From Methylocystaceae bacterium (GTDB lineage: Bacteria; Pseudomonadota; Alphaproteobacteria; Rhizobiales; Beijerinckiaceae), in the NCBI GenBank assembly GCA_014190435.1, contig BJGJ01000004.1, positions 1 to 64,000 of the forward strand: a DNA stretch of 64,000 nucleotides, in the 5' to 3' direction. The notes under the pieces were generated by a model, which saw only the letters and a program-made list of their open reading frames with translations, was not told the origin of the DNA and ran no database searches. Position numbers and translations under genes: made by a program. Of the stretch, positions 39,907-49,785 are shown one piece after another; the first letter of the stretch is position 1, and each line of letters opens with the position of its first letter.

Positions 39907-41337
39907 CTGACTGCTTCCTCTGGTAGGCTTTCTACGCCCCACTTACTAGATCGTCTCAGAGCGATCCTTGGACATAGCGCTGTTATAACGGAAGGCGCTG
40001 TTGTAACCTCCTATTGTACTGAGCCGCGTAGCTTATTCACGGGTCATCCGATTTGCGTCATTGAGCCAAAAACAAGCACTGAAATATGCGTAATTCTAGC
40101 GCTTTGCTCCAAAGAAAGAATCGCTGTTGTACCTCAAGGCGGTAATACGGGGTTAGTTGGCGGACAAACGCCAAATGATAGCGGTCAGCAGATTATTCTC
40201 TCTCTACGCCGACTGAATCAAGCTAGAGAAGTGGATCCAATGTCCAATACAATGACGCTTGAAGCTGGCGTGACATTGTATGAAGCGCAGCAATTTGCTC
40301 ATTCTGTCGACAGATACTTTCCGCTTTCCATGGCTTCTGAGGGCAGTTGCACAATAGGCGGAAATCTTGCCACAAATGCAGGCGGCGTCCATGTGTTGGC
40401 CTATGGCCCTGCTCGCGATCTGGCCTTAGGCGTCGAAGTTGCGCTTGCTGACGGGAGACTTCTATCGACGCTAAGCAAATTACGGAAAGACAACACGGGG
40501 TATGATCTTACCCGCTTGTTTATTGGCTCTGAAGGCACGCTTGGCGTGATTACCGCAGCAACCTTAAAACTATTTCCTCAGCCGCGCGCTCAGGAAATCG
40601 CCTTTCTGGGACTAGAAAACCCCACACAAGCGCTTCATCTTCTCAATTTTATAAAGATGGAAGTCGGGAATGCACTGCAAGCTTTTGAATTAATCCCAAA
40701 TCTAGCCCTGAAACTTGTCTTAACCCATATACCAAATATGCGGGATCCTCTTTCAAAGCCTCATCCTTGGTATGCACTAATTGAAATCGCCTCTAACGGT
40801 GAAAATGCAACGCATTCCCTGTTAACGCCGCTACTCTCTTCGGCAATAACGCAAAATTTCGTACAGGACGCAATGATCGCCACATCCCTCGCACAAGCGC
40901 GCTCACTTTGGAGCTTAAGAGAAAACATTTCCGAAGCCCAAAAGCGCGAAGGTGGCTCAATAAAACACGATATATCCGTGCCAATTGATCGTATTCCTGA
41001 ATTTATCGATCAAGCGAGACAATTAATTCAGGAAAATTTTCCTCAAGCCCGCCCTGTTCCTTTCGGTCATATGGGGGATGGGAACCTTCACTATAATATT
41101 TCTCAACCTATTGGTGCCGACAAGGTGCAATTTCTCTCTCAATGGGAGCGTATGAATCAAATAATACATAAATTGACCCAAGACTTTGGCGGATCAATCT
41201 CAGCGGAACATGGCATCGGTCAACTTAAACGCCACCTCCTAACACAAGTGAAAGATCCCGTTGCCTTGGATCTCATGCGCAATTTAAAAGCAATGCTCGA
41301 TCCCCTTGGCATCCTAAACCCAGGAAAGGTCATTTGA
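39907..41337 (+). CDS. GlcD/D-2-hydroxyacid-type FAD-linked dehydrogenase with non-standard start
   Basis: FAD-linked oxidase (FAD_binding_4 plus C-terminal FAD-oxidase domain) of the D-lactate/D-2-hydroxyglutarate dehydrogenase group. The reading frame is open from 39904 and encodes the whole FAD domain, including VVPQGGNTGLVGGQTP near residue 77 and GGNLATNAGG near 158, and ends GILNPGKVI. Yet between the frame's opening stop at 39901 and a GTG at 40231 there is no ATG, GTG or TTG. A CTG at 39907 lies eight bases after GAGGG and would give 476 residues, the family's usual size. Starting at 40231 would delete the FAD phosphate loop. Substrate is uncertain. Confidence 0.85.
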   Translation: MTASSGRLSTPHLLDRLRAILGHSAVITEGAVVTSYCTEPRSLFTGHPICVIEPKTSTEICVILALCSKERIAVVPQGGNTGLVGGQTPNDSGQQIILSLRRLNQAREVDPMSNTMTLEAGVTLYEAQQFAHSVDRYFPLSMASEGSCTIGGNLATNAGGVHVLAYGPARDLALGVEVALADGRLLSTLSKLRKDNTGYDLTRLFIGSEGTLGVITAATLKLFPQPRAQEIAFLGLENPTQALHLLNFIKMEVGNALQAFELIPNLALKLVLTHIPNMRDPLSKPHPWYALIEIASNGENATHSLLTPLLSSAITQNFVQDAMIATSLAQARSLWSLRENISEAQKREGGSIKHDISVPIDRIPEFIDQARQLIQENFPQARPVPFGHMGDGNLHYNISQPIGADKVQFLSQWERMNQIIHKLTQDFGGSISAEHGIGQLKRHLLTQVKDPVALDLMRNLKAMLDPLGILNPGKVI

Positions 41338-41403
41338 TCTACGCGCTACTAAACTTAATGATTTTCTTTTGAATCATTCGTAGCCCAAAAACGCTATCTC
41401 TCT

Positions 41404-42162
41404 TTATCGCAGCAACGATCCTTTTCCCCCTAAAAAAGCTGCAAGTCGCGCCTGAGTTGAAGGCCTTTGTAACGCCAGCACAAATAATTCAGCCTCCTTG
41501 TCGATTTGAGCCAATAATTTTTCTGGCTCTCCGCGCATCAAGCGTCGCGCTGCGTTAAGTGCAAATGGATCTTTTGCCGCGAGTTTTAAGCTTGCCTCCA
41601 TCGCCATTATTTTAACGTCTTCGATAGATGTCACCGCATTCACTAAACCCATCTCTAAAGCCTGGTGAGCCGAAAATGCTTCTCCTAAAAGTAAAGCCTG
41701 AGCCGCACGCGCCATACCCAAACGCGAAGGAGCTAGAAGACTAACGCCAGCTTCCGGAACCAACCCCAAATTAATAAAAGGCATAGAAAAAACAGTCTCT
41801 GAACTTGCAAAAATCAAATCACAATGAAAAAGCATACTTGTCCCAATACCAATTGCCGCGCCTGTGACTGCCGCTACGATTGGTTTTGAAAACAACGCAA
41901 GCGCACGCACAAAAGTTAGTGCTGGAAAAGTTTCGGGGCTTTCTGAAAAATTTAAAAAATCGCCTAAATCATTGCCCGCAGTGAAATCAGCGCCTTCGCC
42001 GCTAAAAACAACGACGCGGATGGACTGATCTTGCTGCGCTGCAGCCAAGGCTTCAGTAAGGGCGCAATACATATCTCTATTCAACGCATTTTTTTTATTG
42101 GGTCGATCTAAGACGACACTTAAGACGTCCTCAATGCGCTCTAACCGGACATATTGAGACAT
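41404..42162 (-). CDS. Enoyl-CoA hydratase/isomerase family protein
   Basis: Crotonase-fold enzyme of 252 residues. The oxyanion-hole segments are seen in FSGEGADFTAGNDLGDF near residues 53-69 and in TGAAIGIGTSMLFHCDL near 98-114, followed by SMPFINLGLVPEAGVSLLAP. The position of the usual first catalytic Glu is occupied differently (AAIGIG), while E at GLVPEAG is kept, as in isomerase-type members. A C-terminal FVLALQRPSTQARLAAFLGG matches putative enoyl-CoA isomerase/hydratases. Specific substrate not assignable. Transcribed alone, with a strong terminator upstream of it. Confidence 0.86.
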   Translation of the reverse strand: MSQYVRLERIEDVLSVVLDRPNKKNALNRDMYCALTEALAAAQQDQSIRVVVFSGEGADFTAGNDLGDFLNFSESPETFPALTFVRALALFSKPIVAAVTGAAIGIGTSMLFHCDLIFASSETVFSMPFINLGLVPEAGVSLLAPSRLGMARAAQALLLGEAFSAHQALEMGLVNAVTSIEDVKIMAMEASLKLAAKDPFALNAARRLMRGEPEKLLAQIDKEAELFVLALQRPSTQARLAAFLGGKGSLLR

Positions 42163-42230
42163 CGATCAACTTTCTTGAGCGCGACCGCTCCTACAAGCAG
42201 CCGCTCGTCAGCCGCCAATAAACTTGGCCT

Positions 42231-42265
42231 TAAAAAAGAAAACGCCCGGGCAAGACCCGGGCGTT
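42231..42265 (-). terminator. Rho-independent terminator downstream of the FKBP gene
   Basis: A perfect 10-bp GC-rich stem (42241-42250 with 42256-42265, five-base loop) followed on the minus strand by TTCTTTTTTA. It is about 200 bases past the FKBP stop and insulates the enoyl-CoA hydratase gene. Confidence 0.82.
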
Positions 42266-42465
42266 AAAGTTTGACCTATACACAAGTTTGGACGGGGGGA
42301 TAACGTTGGGAAAGACAATTGGTTCCGTAAAGACACGAAAATTTCAAAGAATTATTCGTCAAATCCGTTCTGAGATAGTGAACAAGATCTCAATTTTTAC
42401 CTAAATTATTGAATATAAGGGTAAAAAATAGACAGTCCACTGCCCCCTCGCCCGTAAAATTTCAC

Positions 42466-42918
42466 TTATTTCACATCAAGCAATTCAACATCGAATATCA
42501 ACGTTGAATTGGGAGGGATGGACGCCCCAGCTCCAGCGGCCCCATAACCCAGTTGAGGCGGAATAATCAGCGTGCGCTTTCCACCCACTTTCATCGTCTC
42601 TATCCCCTCATCCCAACCCGGAATAACCTTGCCTTGGCCTATGGAAAATTCAAAAGGCTCCCCACGGTCGCGTGAACTATCAAATTTCTTTCCCTTTGCG
42701 CCATTGATGTAAAGCCAACCTGTATAATGCATGACGCAGGTCTGTCCGATCTTTGGTGACGCACCAGAGCCGATTTTATTATCAATGATCTTTAACCCAG
42801 AAGCCGTTAACGTCACCTCCGACGCCGCCTGCGCTATAGAGAGCATCGTAACGCCCACAGCTGATGAGGATAGGATTGCGATTATCCCCCAGATGGCAAA
42901 CTTCGCATAAAACCGCAT
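42466..42918 (-). CDS. Exported FKBP-type peptidyl-prolyl cis-trans isomerase
   Basis: Periplasmic prolyl isomerase. The 150-residue protein has a signal peptide (hydrophobic residues 8-30, cleavage likely after AQAAS) and one FKBP domain with MHYTGWLYINGAKGKKFDSS near 63-82, PFEFSIGQGKVIPGWDEG near 88-105, and GYGAAGAGASIPPNSTL near 122-138. It is 30 bases downstream of the sugar kinase gene on the same strand. Confidence 0.93.
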   Translation of the reverse strand: MRFYAKFAIWGIIAILSSSAVGVTMLSIAQAASEVTLTASGLKIIDNKIGSGASPKIGQTCVMHYTGWLYINGAKGKKFDSSRDRGEPFEFSIGQGKVIPGWDEGIETMKVGGKRTLIIPPQLGYGAAGAGASIPPNSTLIFDVELLDVK

Positions 42919-42948
42919 TTATTTTCTCCACATTTTAACAATCTCGCA

Positions 42949-43950
42949 TCATACGAGAAGGTGATTATCTTGCGCTAGCTGCAGCAAATTCTTCTGTGGT
43001 CTTGCGCCAACATGTGAAATAATTTCTCCAGCGGCAAGCGCACCCAAAGCAGCGCTCCGTTCATGGGGCAACCCCTTAGTATAACCAGCCAAAAAACCCG
43101 CTGCAAAAAGATCACCTGCGCCGGTCGTATCAATAACTTCCGTCACTGGAAAAGCCGGTGCCGAAACCAGATTTTGTTTTGTCACGACAACACAACCTTT
43201 CTCAGAGCGCGTGACGACGCCAAGAAGATTGTCTTCCGCCTGAAGAGCTGAAATGGCTGTATCAAAATCGCCAGTTTGATACAGGGCGTGCAATTCACTT
43301 TCATTAGCAAAAAGAAGATCAACAACTCCCTGGCGAATAAGCGACAAAAATTCACTCCGATACCGATCCACGCAAAAGGAATCCGAAAGTGTCAAAGCAA
43401 CTTTACCGCCAGATGCGCGCGAAATTTTAGCCGCCTTTAAAAAGGCTTCTTTTGCCCCCGGAGGATCCCAAAGATAGCCTTCCATATAAAGGACCTTGGC
43501 TTCCGCCACATGAGTTTCATCTATATCCATGGCCTTCAAGGACTGACATGCCCCTAAGAAAGTATTCATCGTTCTCTGCCCATCAGGCGTAACGAAAATG
43601 AGACAGCGCGCCGTCGCGGCGCCTTCAGACGATGGGTGCGACTTAAAAATAACGCCCGCTTGACGAATATCGTGCGTGAATTCACGACCGGCTTCATCGT
43701 TTTTAACCTTGCCAACAAAGCTTGCGCGACACCCCAGACTTGCCAGACCCGCCATAGTGTTTGCCGCCGAGCCGCCAGAAATGATGGTTGTGGGGCCCAT
43801 ATGCTCATAAAGCTGTTGAGCCCGGGGTTCATCCACAAGCGCCATAGAGCCTTTGCTTAGTCCTATGGCGACAAGCAAATCATCCTCCGCGCGCGCTATC
43901 GTATCCACAATCGCATTACCAATACCAAGAACATCTAAAGAAGACGACAT
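42949..43950 (-). CDS. Adenosine kinase-like PfkB family sugar kinase
   Basis: Ribokinase-fold kinase of 333 residues of the group annotated as adenosine kinase in Rhizobiales. GIGNAIVDTIARAEDDLL near residues 10-27, the GGSAANTMAGLASLG motif near 58-72, and the PfkB signature DTTGAGDLFAAGFLAGY near 267-283 with the catalytic Asp are present. It likely phosphorylates adenosine to AMP for purine salvage. Its promoter should lie in the 341-base region upstream. Confidence 0.88.
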   Translation of the reverse strand: MSSSLDVLGIGNAIVDTIARAEDDLLVAIGLSKGSMALVDEPRAQQLYEHMGPTTIISGGSAANTMAGLASLGCRASFVGKVKNDEAGREFTHDIRQAGVIFKSHPSSEGAATARCLIFVTPDGQRTMNTFLGACQSLKAMDIDETHVAEAKVLYMEGYLWDPPGAKEAFLKAAKISRASGGKVALTLSDSFCVDRYRSEFLSLIRQGVVDLLFANESELHALYQTGDFDTAISALQAEDNLLGVVTRSEKGCVVVTKQNLVSAPAFPVTEVIDTTGAGDLFAAGFLAGYTKGLPHERSAALGALAAGEIISHVGARPQKNLLQLAQDNHLLV

Positions 43951-44291
43951 ATCCGACGAATCCTATTGAAAAATGTTTCACCAAAAGCTTATGGAACAGA
44001 ATATTTGCGACGAAGCATAAGGAAGTTTTCCGGTCACAGATTTACAATCCATTTAACACATATCACGTCTAACACCGACAAAACGACTTAACCAAATCGG
44101 TTCTAGGCTCATGCGCTATGAAACCTAATAGGTATTTTTAAACCATAAAAACTGCCTTATAAAACTGTCTAGAGGTAAAGACCATCAACTCAACATGCGC
44201 TATCTTCAAAAGCCCAAAGAAAAAGGTTTATTGACGCATTAAAAAGCCGGCCTCACTAACGAGGCCGGCACAAAAACATACTCCCTCTCAA
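43951..44291. other. Intergenic region without a gene
   Basis: The 341 bases between the adenosine kinase and the orphan membrane protein hold the latter's terminator (44241-44269) and presumably the kinase promoter. I found no ORF with a ribosome binding site and no tRNA-like fold here. Confidence 0.6.
44241..44269 (-). terminator. Rho-independent terminator of the orphan membrane-protein gene
   Basis: A perfect 9-bp stem GCCGGCCTC (44246-44254) with GAGGCCGGC (44261-44269), six-base loop, followed on the minus strand by TTTTTAAT. It lies 22 bases past the gene's stop. Confidence 0.82.
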
Positions 44292-44822
44292 TTAACGCGA
44301 GATAGAAGATAAAATAACTTGTATCACTAATATATAAAGTGCCGCTGTAACAAAAGCTGGGATCGGGCGCAAAGAGACATGACGAAATAGAAAAGCATAC
44401 ATGAATGCTGTCCACATGATGATTGGAAAGAGTAAGAAACGCGCTAACCGCTCAGTTGGTAACGGCGGCGGAAGCGCAACACCAACAATCAAATGAAGAA
44501 TAATATAGGCTAAAGCCGCCAACGCGCCCATGCCCGCCAGGGCGATCATCGTGCGCACAAATTTATGATCTTCCTTCATATAGCGCAACAAGTAAAATGT
44601 CGCGCCATAGAGCAGGACTGCGCCACCAAAACCATAGATCAAACTACCGTAAATCGAGTGATTAAAGTATTGCGCGCCCATTTGGAATACAACGTAGGCT
44701 GCAATCATAATCTTCATCAGCTCAGGCGAGTCTGGCAATGAAAGCTGTGACGCCTCAAGATTGAGCATTTTGACAAATGTCTTAGGCGTTGGATTATTGA
44801 TGAGGGGAATATTTAGCGGCAT
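44292..44822 (-). CDS. Multi-pass membrane protein of unknown function
   Basis: Not recognised. 176 residues: a soluble N-terminal 33 residues with several prolines and an LNLEASQLSLPDSPELMK stretch, then about five membrane segments near 35-52, 58-78, 90-112, 126-146 and 153-172, linked by short loops with conserved-looking YMKEDHKF and PPPLPTERLAR. It is a single-gene unit with its own strong terminator. The general look is that of a Yip1-like small membrane protein, but I cannot support that family. Confidence 0.65.
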   Translation of the reverse strand: MPLNIPLINNPTPKTFVKMLNLEASQLSLPDSPELMKIMIAAYVVFQMGAQYFNHSIYGSLIYGFGGAVLLYGATFYLLRYMKEDHKFVRTMIALAGMGALAALAYIILHLIVGVALPPPLPTERLARFLLFPIIMWTAFMYAFLFRHVSLRPIPAFVTAALYILVIQVILSSISR

Positions 44823-45006
44823 AAAAAAATCCTCTTATAGGCGGCCCCAATACGGCGGCCGCTCAATCTCAAACACCGGGCTTATCCGAAACATATGGGG
44901 CCCGCAAACAGACAGACAATCGCCAACCCTGTGATATGGCGCTATCATCAGCGAAAATAAGCATCTTCCCCGGAAACCAGAGGCCAGGATCACAAGGGGT
45001 ATCGGC

Positions 45007-46422
45007 CTACGGCAGGCAATACAACCAATCCTCGCGCGTGATTATATCAACAATACGCTTCGCAGCCTCCATCCAAGTAACGTCCAACGTCGCCTGGGGA
45101 TCCACCCTCAAATCGCCTGCCAAAAAATCTTGCGCTACCCCGGCGAGCGCCTGAGGATCATTGACGCGAAAATAAAGCGCTCCAGACCGACCAACCTCGC
45201 GTAATACGGGCAAATCACTACAAATTGTTGGGCACCCAAACCGAGCCGCCTCAACAATAGGCAATCCAAAGCCTTCCGCGTAGGAAGGGAAAATCAACGC
45301 AGCCGAATGTTCATAGAGATAAGCGAGGTCATGATCATCAGCGTCATCAAACCAAAATAACCGTCGTCCAAAGTCAACATGATTAGTAATTGCTTCTACG
45401 ATGGCTTCTTCAAACCATCCACGGCGCCCGACAATCGTCAAATGAGCGTTGACACCGGAAGCCCATAATTTTTCAAATGCCTCTAATGCAACCCAATGCC
45501 CCTTTCGCGGCTCAATTGTTCCCACTAATAAAAAAACTGGCGCACCTTCAGTAAAGACTAAGGCTATTTTCTCGCGAGGCGCGCGAGCAGAACCCGCAGC
45601 GAGATCCGCGCCACAATGAAACCAACCAATCTTTAAATTGTGACGATGGGGTAATTTATTGATCTCTACATACTCGGATAGTTCTGAAGCAACTGACTTA
45701 GAGATTGCAAGAAAAGCATCACTCTCTAACAAAGCGCGGCGCAACCATCCCCGGTAGCGAGGCACCGTCACTTCATGACAAGCGTGAGGATAGAGCTCTG
45801 GGATCAAATCAAAGATACAAGTGATAATTCGGCCGCCCTGCTTATGAATTGTCGCGAGCACAGGCGCCAATTCATCAAATGCATTCCAGCTGTCAGACAA
45901 CATTAAAATACAGTCGCCTGAACTTATAGTTATTTCGGTATCTGGACCAGAAACTACGCCGCCGAGAGTTTTGGTGAAGTCATTAGCCGTAAAGAGTTGA
46001 TTATTTTCACAACGAACAGCTAAAACTGGGATCTTAAAAGGCTCTTGGCGACAATAAGCGCGCATTATTTCTTTAACGACGCGCTGAATACCCGTGCCAG
46101 CATCGCGCTTAACTGTACCCGTGACATCAACCAATAAACGCCCAGCCAAACTAACGTTTGCCGAATGCCGTGTGACTTCTCCAGAAACTGGCGTAACCAT
46201 CTCGGCAACGTCAACATCTTTGACATCCATGCCGAGAAACGTCGCAATCCTTGACTCAATGGGCCGTAGAAAGCGATAAATTAGGCCAGAAACCGAATAT
46301 GTCATTCGGTAGCGCTCATGCGTGAGGTGCAGTAGCTCTTTACGTAGGTAATTGAGTTGAAATTCAAGTAATCTTTGGCGTTCTTTAATTACATTCTCCT
46401 CCTGCGGGACCTCGCTACTCAT
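45007..46422 (-). CDS. GT4-type glycosyltransferase with N-terminal coiled coil
   Basis: A 471-residue glycosyltransferase. The C-terminal half is a GT-B nucleotide-sugar domain: FLLVGTIEPRKGHWVALEAF near residues 293-312, LTIVGRRGWFEE near 322-333, and the E-x7-E motif in FPSYAEGFGLPIVEAARFG near 372-390. The first 60 residues form a charged helix likely to be coiled coil (KERQRLLEFQLNYLRKELL). It overlaps the rmd gene by four bases, so it probably transfers the D-rhamnose or a related sugar made by gmd/rmd onto a surface glycan. Confidence 0.88.
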   Translation of the reverse strand: MSSEVPQEENVIKERQRLLEFQLNYLRKELLHLTHERYRMTYSVSGLIYRFLRPIESRIATFLGMDVKDVDVAEMVTPVSGEVTRHSANVSLAGRLLVDVTGTVKRDAGTGIQRVVKEIMRAYCRQEPFKIPVLAVRCENNQLFTANDFTKTLGGVVSGPDTEITISSGDCILMLSDSWNAFDELAPVLATIHKQGGRIITCIFDLIPELYPHACHEVTVPRYRGWLRRALLESDAFLAISKSVASELSEYVEINKLPHRHNLKIGWFHCGADLAAGSARAPREKIALVFTEGAPVFLLVGTIEPRKGHWVALEAFEKLWASGVNAHLTIVGRRGWFEEAIVEAITNHVDFGRRLFWFDDADDHDLAYLYEHSAALIFPSYAEGFGLPIVEAARFGCPTICSDLPVLREVGRSGALYFRVNDPQALAGVAQDFLAGDLRVDPQATLDVTWMEAAKRIVDIITREDWLYCLP

Positions 46423-47405
46423 ACCAAATCACCGCAGGCCAGGCGGGAACGACTTTCTTCCAAAAGGGCTTCCACCAAATCACCCATTGAATATTGCGGA
46501 CGCCAAGCTGTCACAGCGCTTAATTTAGTCGCATCACAAGCAATGCTAATGATATCTACGGAATTTGATCGCAGCCGCTGCGGATCAACTTCAATTTCAA
46601 AGGGTCTTTTCGATCGACTGCCAAACTCATCCAATATTGATCCAATGCTGCGCGCTGCGCCCGACGCAATATTAAATATTGAAATACGATCCGGAAGCTC
46701 CGCTGCTGTAGCGATAAGGCGCATGTAGGCGTCAACAACATCCCGAACATCAAGAAAATCTCGCGCCCGCGAAAGATCCCCAACCTTCAGTATTGGCTCA
46801 ATAGCGCCTGCCTCGATCGCAGCGATTTGCGCTGCAAAGGATGCGAGAACGAAATCGCGACTGCGCTGGCCAGGCCCTGAATGATTAACAGGACGCGCAA
46901 TGATTAATCGCCCCTCTTCAGCAAGAATGTCACTCAATGCATTCTCAGCTGCAAGCTTTGATCTCCCGTATGACTCTAACGGTCGCGGCGTGACCGCTTC
47001 TGTTAAGATTCCTTCTCTAAAACTCAACCCATAAACCGTCGCAGATGAGGCAAAAAGAACGACTGCCGCAGGCGTGTGCCGTGCGATAGCGGCGGCAAGC
47101 CCAAAGGCACCGTGGAAATTCACCCGCCACGTTTGCTCTGCCGCCTTTGACGCCTGTCCAATTGATGACTGTCCCGCAAGATGCACAATAAGATCTGGTC
47201 TAAATTGCGCTATGACGCCATCCATTAGCCGCTCATCCAACAAATCGCCGACGACCGCCTCAAATCCTAAAGGAACGCCCCTCTCATCGGGCCGCATCAA
47301 ACAAAGACGTTGCGCAGCGGGGTAAAATAGAGCAAGCGCGGCGCATAGGTGAGAGCCGACAAAACCGGCGCCGCCTGTGACCAATATGCGCTCATAGGCC
47401 GCCAT
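46419..47405 (-). CDS. rmd: NAD-dependent epimerase/dehydratase, probable GDP-4-dehydro-6-deoxy-D-mannose reductase
   Basis: Extended short-chain dehydrogenase of 328 residues: NAD(P) loop VTGGAGFVGSHL near residues 9-20, LIVHLAGQSSIGQA near 72-85, catalytic YGRSKLAAE near 148-156, and RPVNHSGPGQRSRDFVLASF near 173-192, a segment typical of the Rmd branch (RPFNHTGPGQ). Next to gmd it should reduce the 4-keto sugar to GDP-D-rhamnose. It is 29 bases downstream of gmd and overlaps the glycosyltransferase gene. Confidence 0.87.
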   Translation of the reverse strand: MAAYERILVTGGAGFVGSHLCAALALFYPAAQRLCLMRPDERGVPLGFEAVVGDLLDERLMDGVIAQFRPDLIVHLAGQSSIGQASKAAEQTWRVNFHGAFGLAAAIARHTPAAVVLFASSATVYGLSFREGILTEAVTPRPLESYGRSKLAAENALSDILAEEGRLIIARPVNHSGPGQRSRDFVLASFAAQIAAIEAGAIEPILKVGDLSRARDFLDVRDVVDAYMRLIATAAELPDRISIFNIASGAARSIGSILDEFGSRSKRPFEIEVDPQRLRSNSVDIISIACDATKLSAVTAWRPQYSMGDLVEALLEESRSRLACGDLV

Positions 47406-47434
47406 CGCCCCCCGCCCTCGTTGGTCTGAAATGA

Positions 47435-48421
<987 letters not shown>

Positions 48422-48759
48422 CTATAATCCTTACCGCTCACTTATCGCCCTTTTTCGAGCTGACGCGAGCTTCAATAATAAAAACAGAGTATTATAGCAC
48501 AAGAACCTTGCAGGATGTCTCGCCGTCGCCCTGGACCGATCTGCTCCCAGCGCCATACCCAATCGTCACTCACGATGCAAGAGCGGCAACATGCGCTGTT
48601 AGTCAGATCAACAAAGCGCCCCATAAAATACTTGGTCAATGAGTGACGAGGTAAAATCCTAGCGCAAAAGCTTCAAGGAGAGACCAGCTTTAATCTCAAA
48701 ACTCTAGCCGGAATATATCTAGAAGCGCTTAGCCACTAGTTGGCGCTCCGTGGAATAGA
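48422..48759. other. Intergenic region without a clear gene
   Basis: The 338 bases between gmd and the LOG pseudogene contain short frames on both strands but none with a ribosome binding site, a recognised motif, or a neighbour they would fit. A possible gmd promoter (TATAAT on the minus strand at 48491-48496) is the only functional signal I see. It may be decayed coding DNA, given the pseudogene next to it. Confidence 0.45.
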
Positions 48760-49682
48760 TCAAACCAAGGACCAACCCGGCGTAGCCTGCCATTGCGTAA
48801 TAATACTCCAAATTTCGTTAGCGGTCTCGGCATAGGAAAATAGCTGTCGATCCCTTGCGTCGATAGCCCCTGCCGAAACTAGAAAATCAAAATTAACAGC
48901 TTGGCACCAATAAGATTCCCAAACCAAAATGATCGGCAAAGGGGCGATAACGCACGTCTGGACCAGCGTTGCGGTTCAAATAATTCATCCAAGGTTCCAT
49001 AGCCGCCAGGGAAAGCGACAAGCGCCCGCGCGCGTAACAGTAAATGCAGTTTTCGAATAGCAAAATAATGAAATCGAAAACATAGGCCTGGCGTGATATA
49101 AGCATTCGGCTGCTGATCTTTTAATAATGCTATATTTAACCCTGCTGTTGGTGCGCCAACATCAAAGGCCCCTCGATTAGCCGCCTCCATCACGCCTGGC
49201 CCCCCACCGGTGACAATCGTCAATCGACGCGCTTCAGCATCATTACAAGCTGCGCCAACTAAAGCGCCAAAATTTTGCGCTACCGAGTATTAATGAGACT
49301 TCTCGACCAGCTTTTGCGCAATAGCGACGTCTCGCTTTAACGCATCATCCCCAGGCGCTGCTGAAGCGGCTGCCTGCGCGCACTTAAGATCTTCGAGCGC
49401 GACTCTCGGCTCTCGAAGACGCGTTGAACCAAAGACTACGATCGCATCTGTGAGCCCATGTTCTTGTAGCAGCAGTTCAGCCTTTTGATAATCAAGCTGC
49501 AGTCGTGGCCCGCGCGCCTCTGGCGAGTTAAGGAAATCAATATCCCTGTCCGCCTCGATGTATGCTGCACTTCCCTCTAACCTCTCAACACGGCGCTGCG
49601 CGTCGACTTCCTCAACGAGTTTTGCGTCTCTGAGACCTCCAAAACCTGGCTATAGGATATTTTTTACGTTGTCAGACGACAT
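48760..49682 (-). pseudogene. LOG family (TIGR00730 Rossmann-fold) protein, disrupted
   Basis: Remnant of a gene for a LOG-type nucleoside-5'-monophosphate phosphoribohydrolase-like protein. Read from the ATG at 49682 the frame gives recognisable sequence with GGGPGVMEAANRGA and PGGYGTLDELFE, the family's nucleotide-binding motifs, but is broken by a TAG at codon 11 (49650-49652), a TAA near codon 131 (49290-49292) and a one-base deletion near 48970-48974. Past that point a different frame continues with TLVQT, LPIILV, NFDFLVSAGAIDARDRQLF and ends at 48760. An ORF at 48879-49223 is only its middle part. Three independent lesions make an assembly error unlikely. Confidence 0.9.
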
Positions 49683-49785
49683 TGCTTAAGCCTTTTCGTT
49701 TCTTTATTTCAATGGCATCAGAGCGTATAGGAGCGCCCTGATGCCAATTCTGGCGAAAATTGCGGACCAAGGGCGAGAGACGACA

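Noticed and set aside
48879-49223. 114-codon frame as a stand-alone LOG-type gene
   Set aside because: It is the middle fragment of a larger broken gene whose 5' and 3' parts can be read on both sides.
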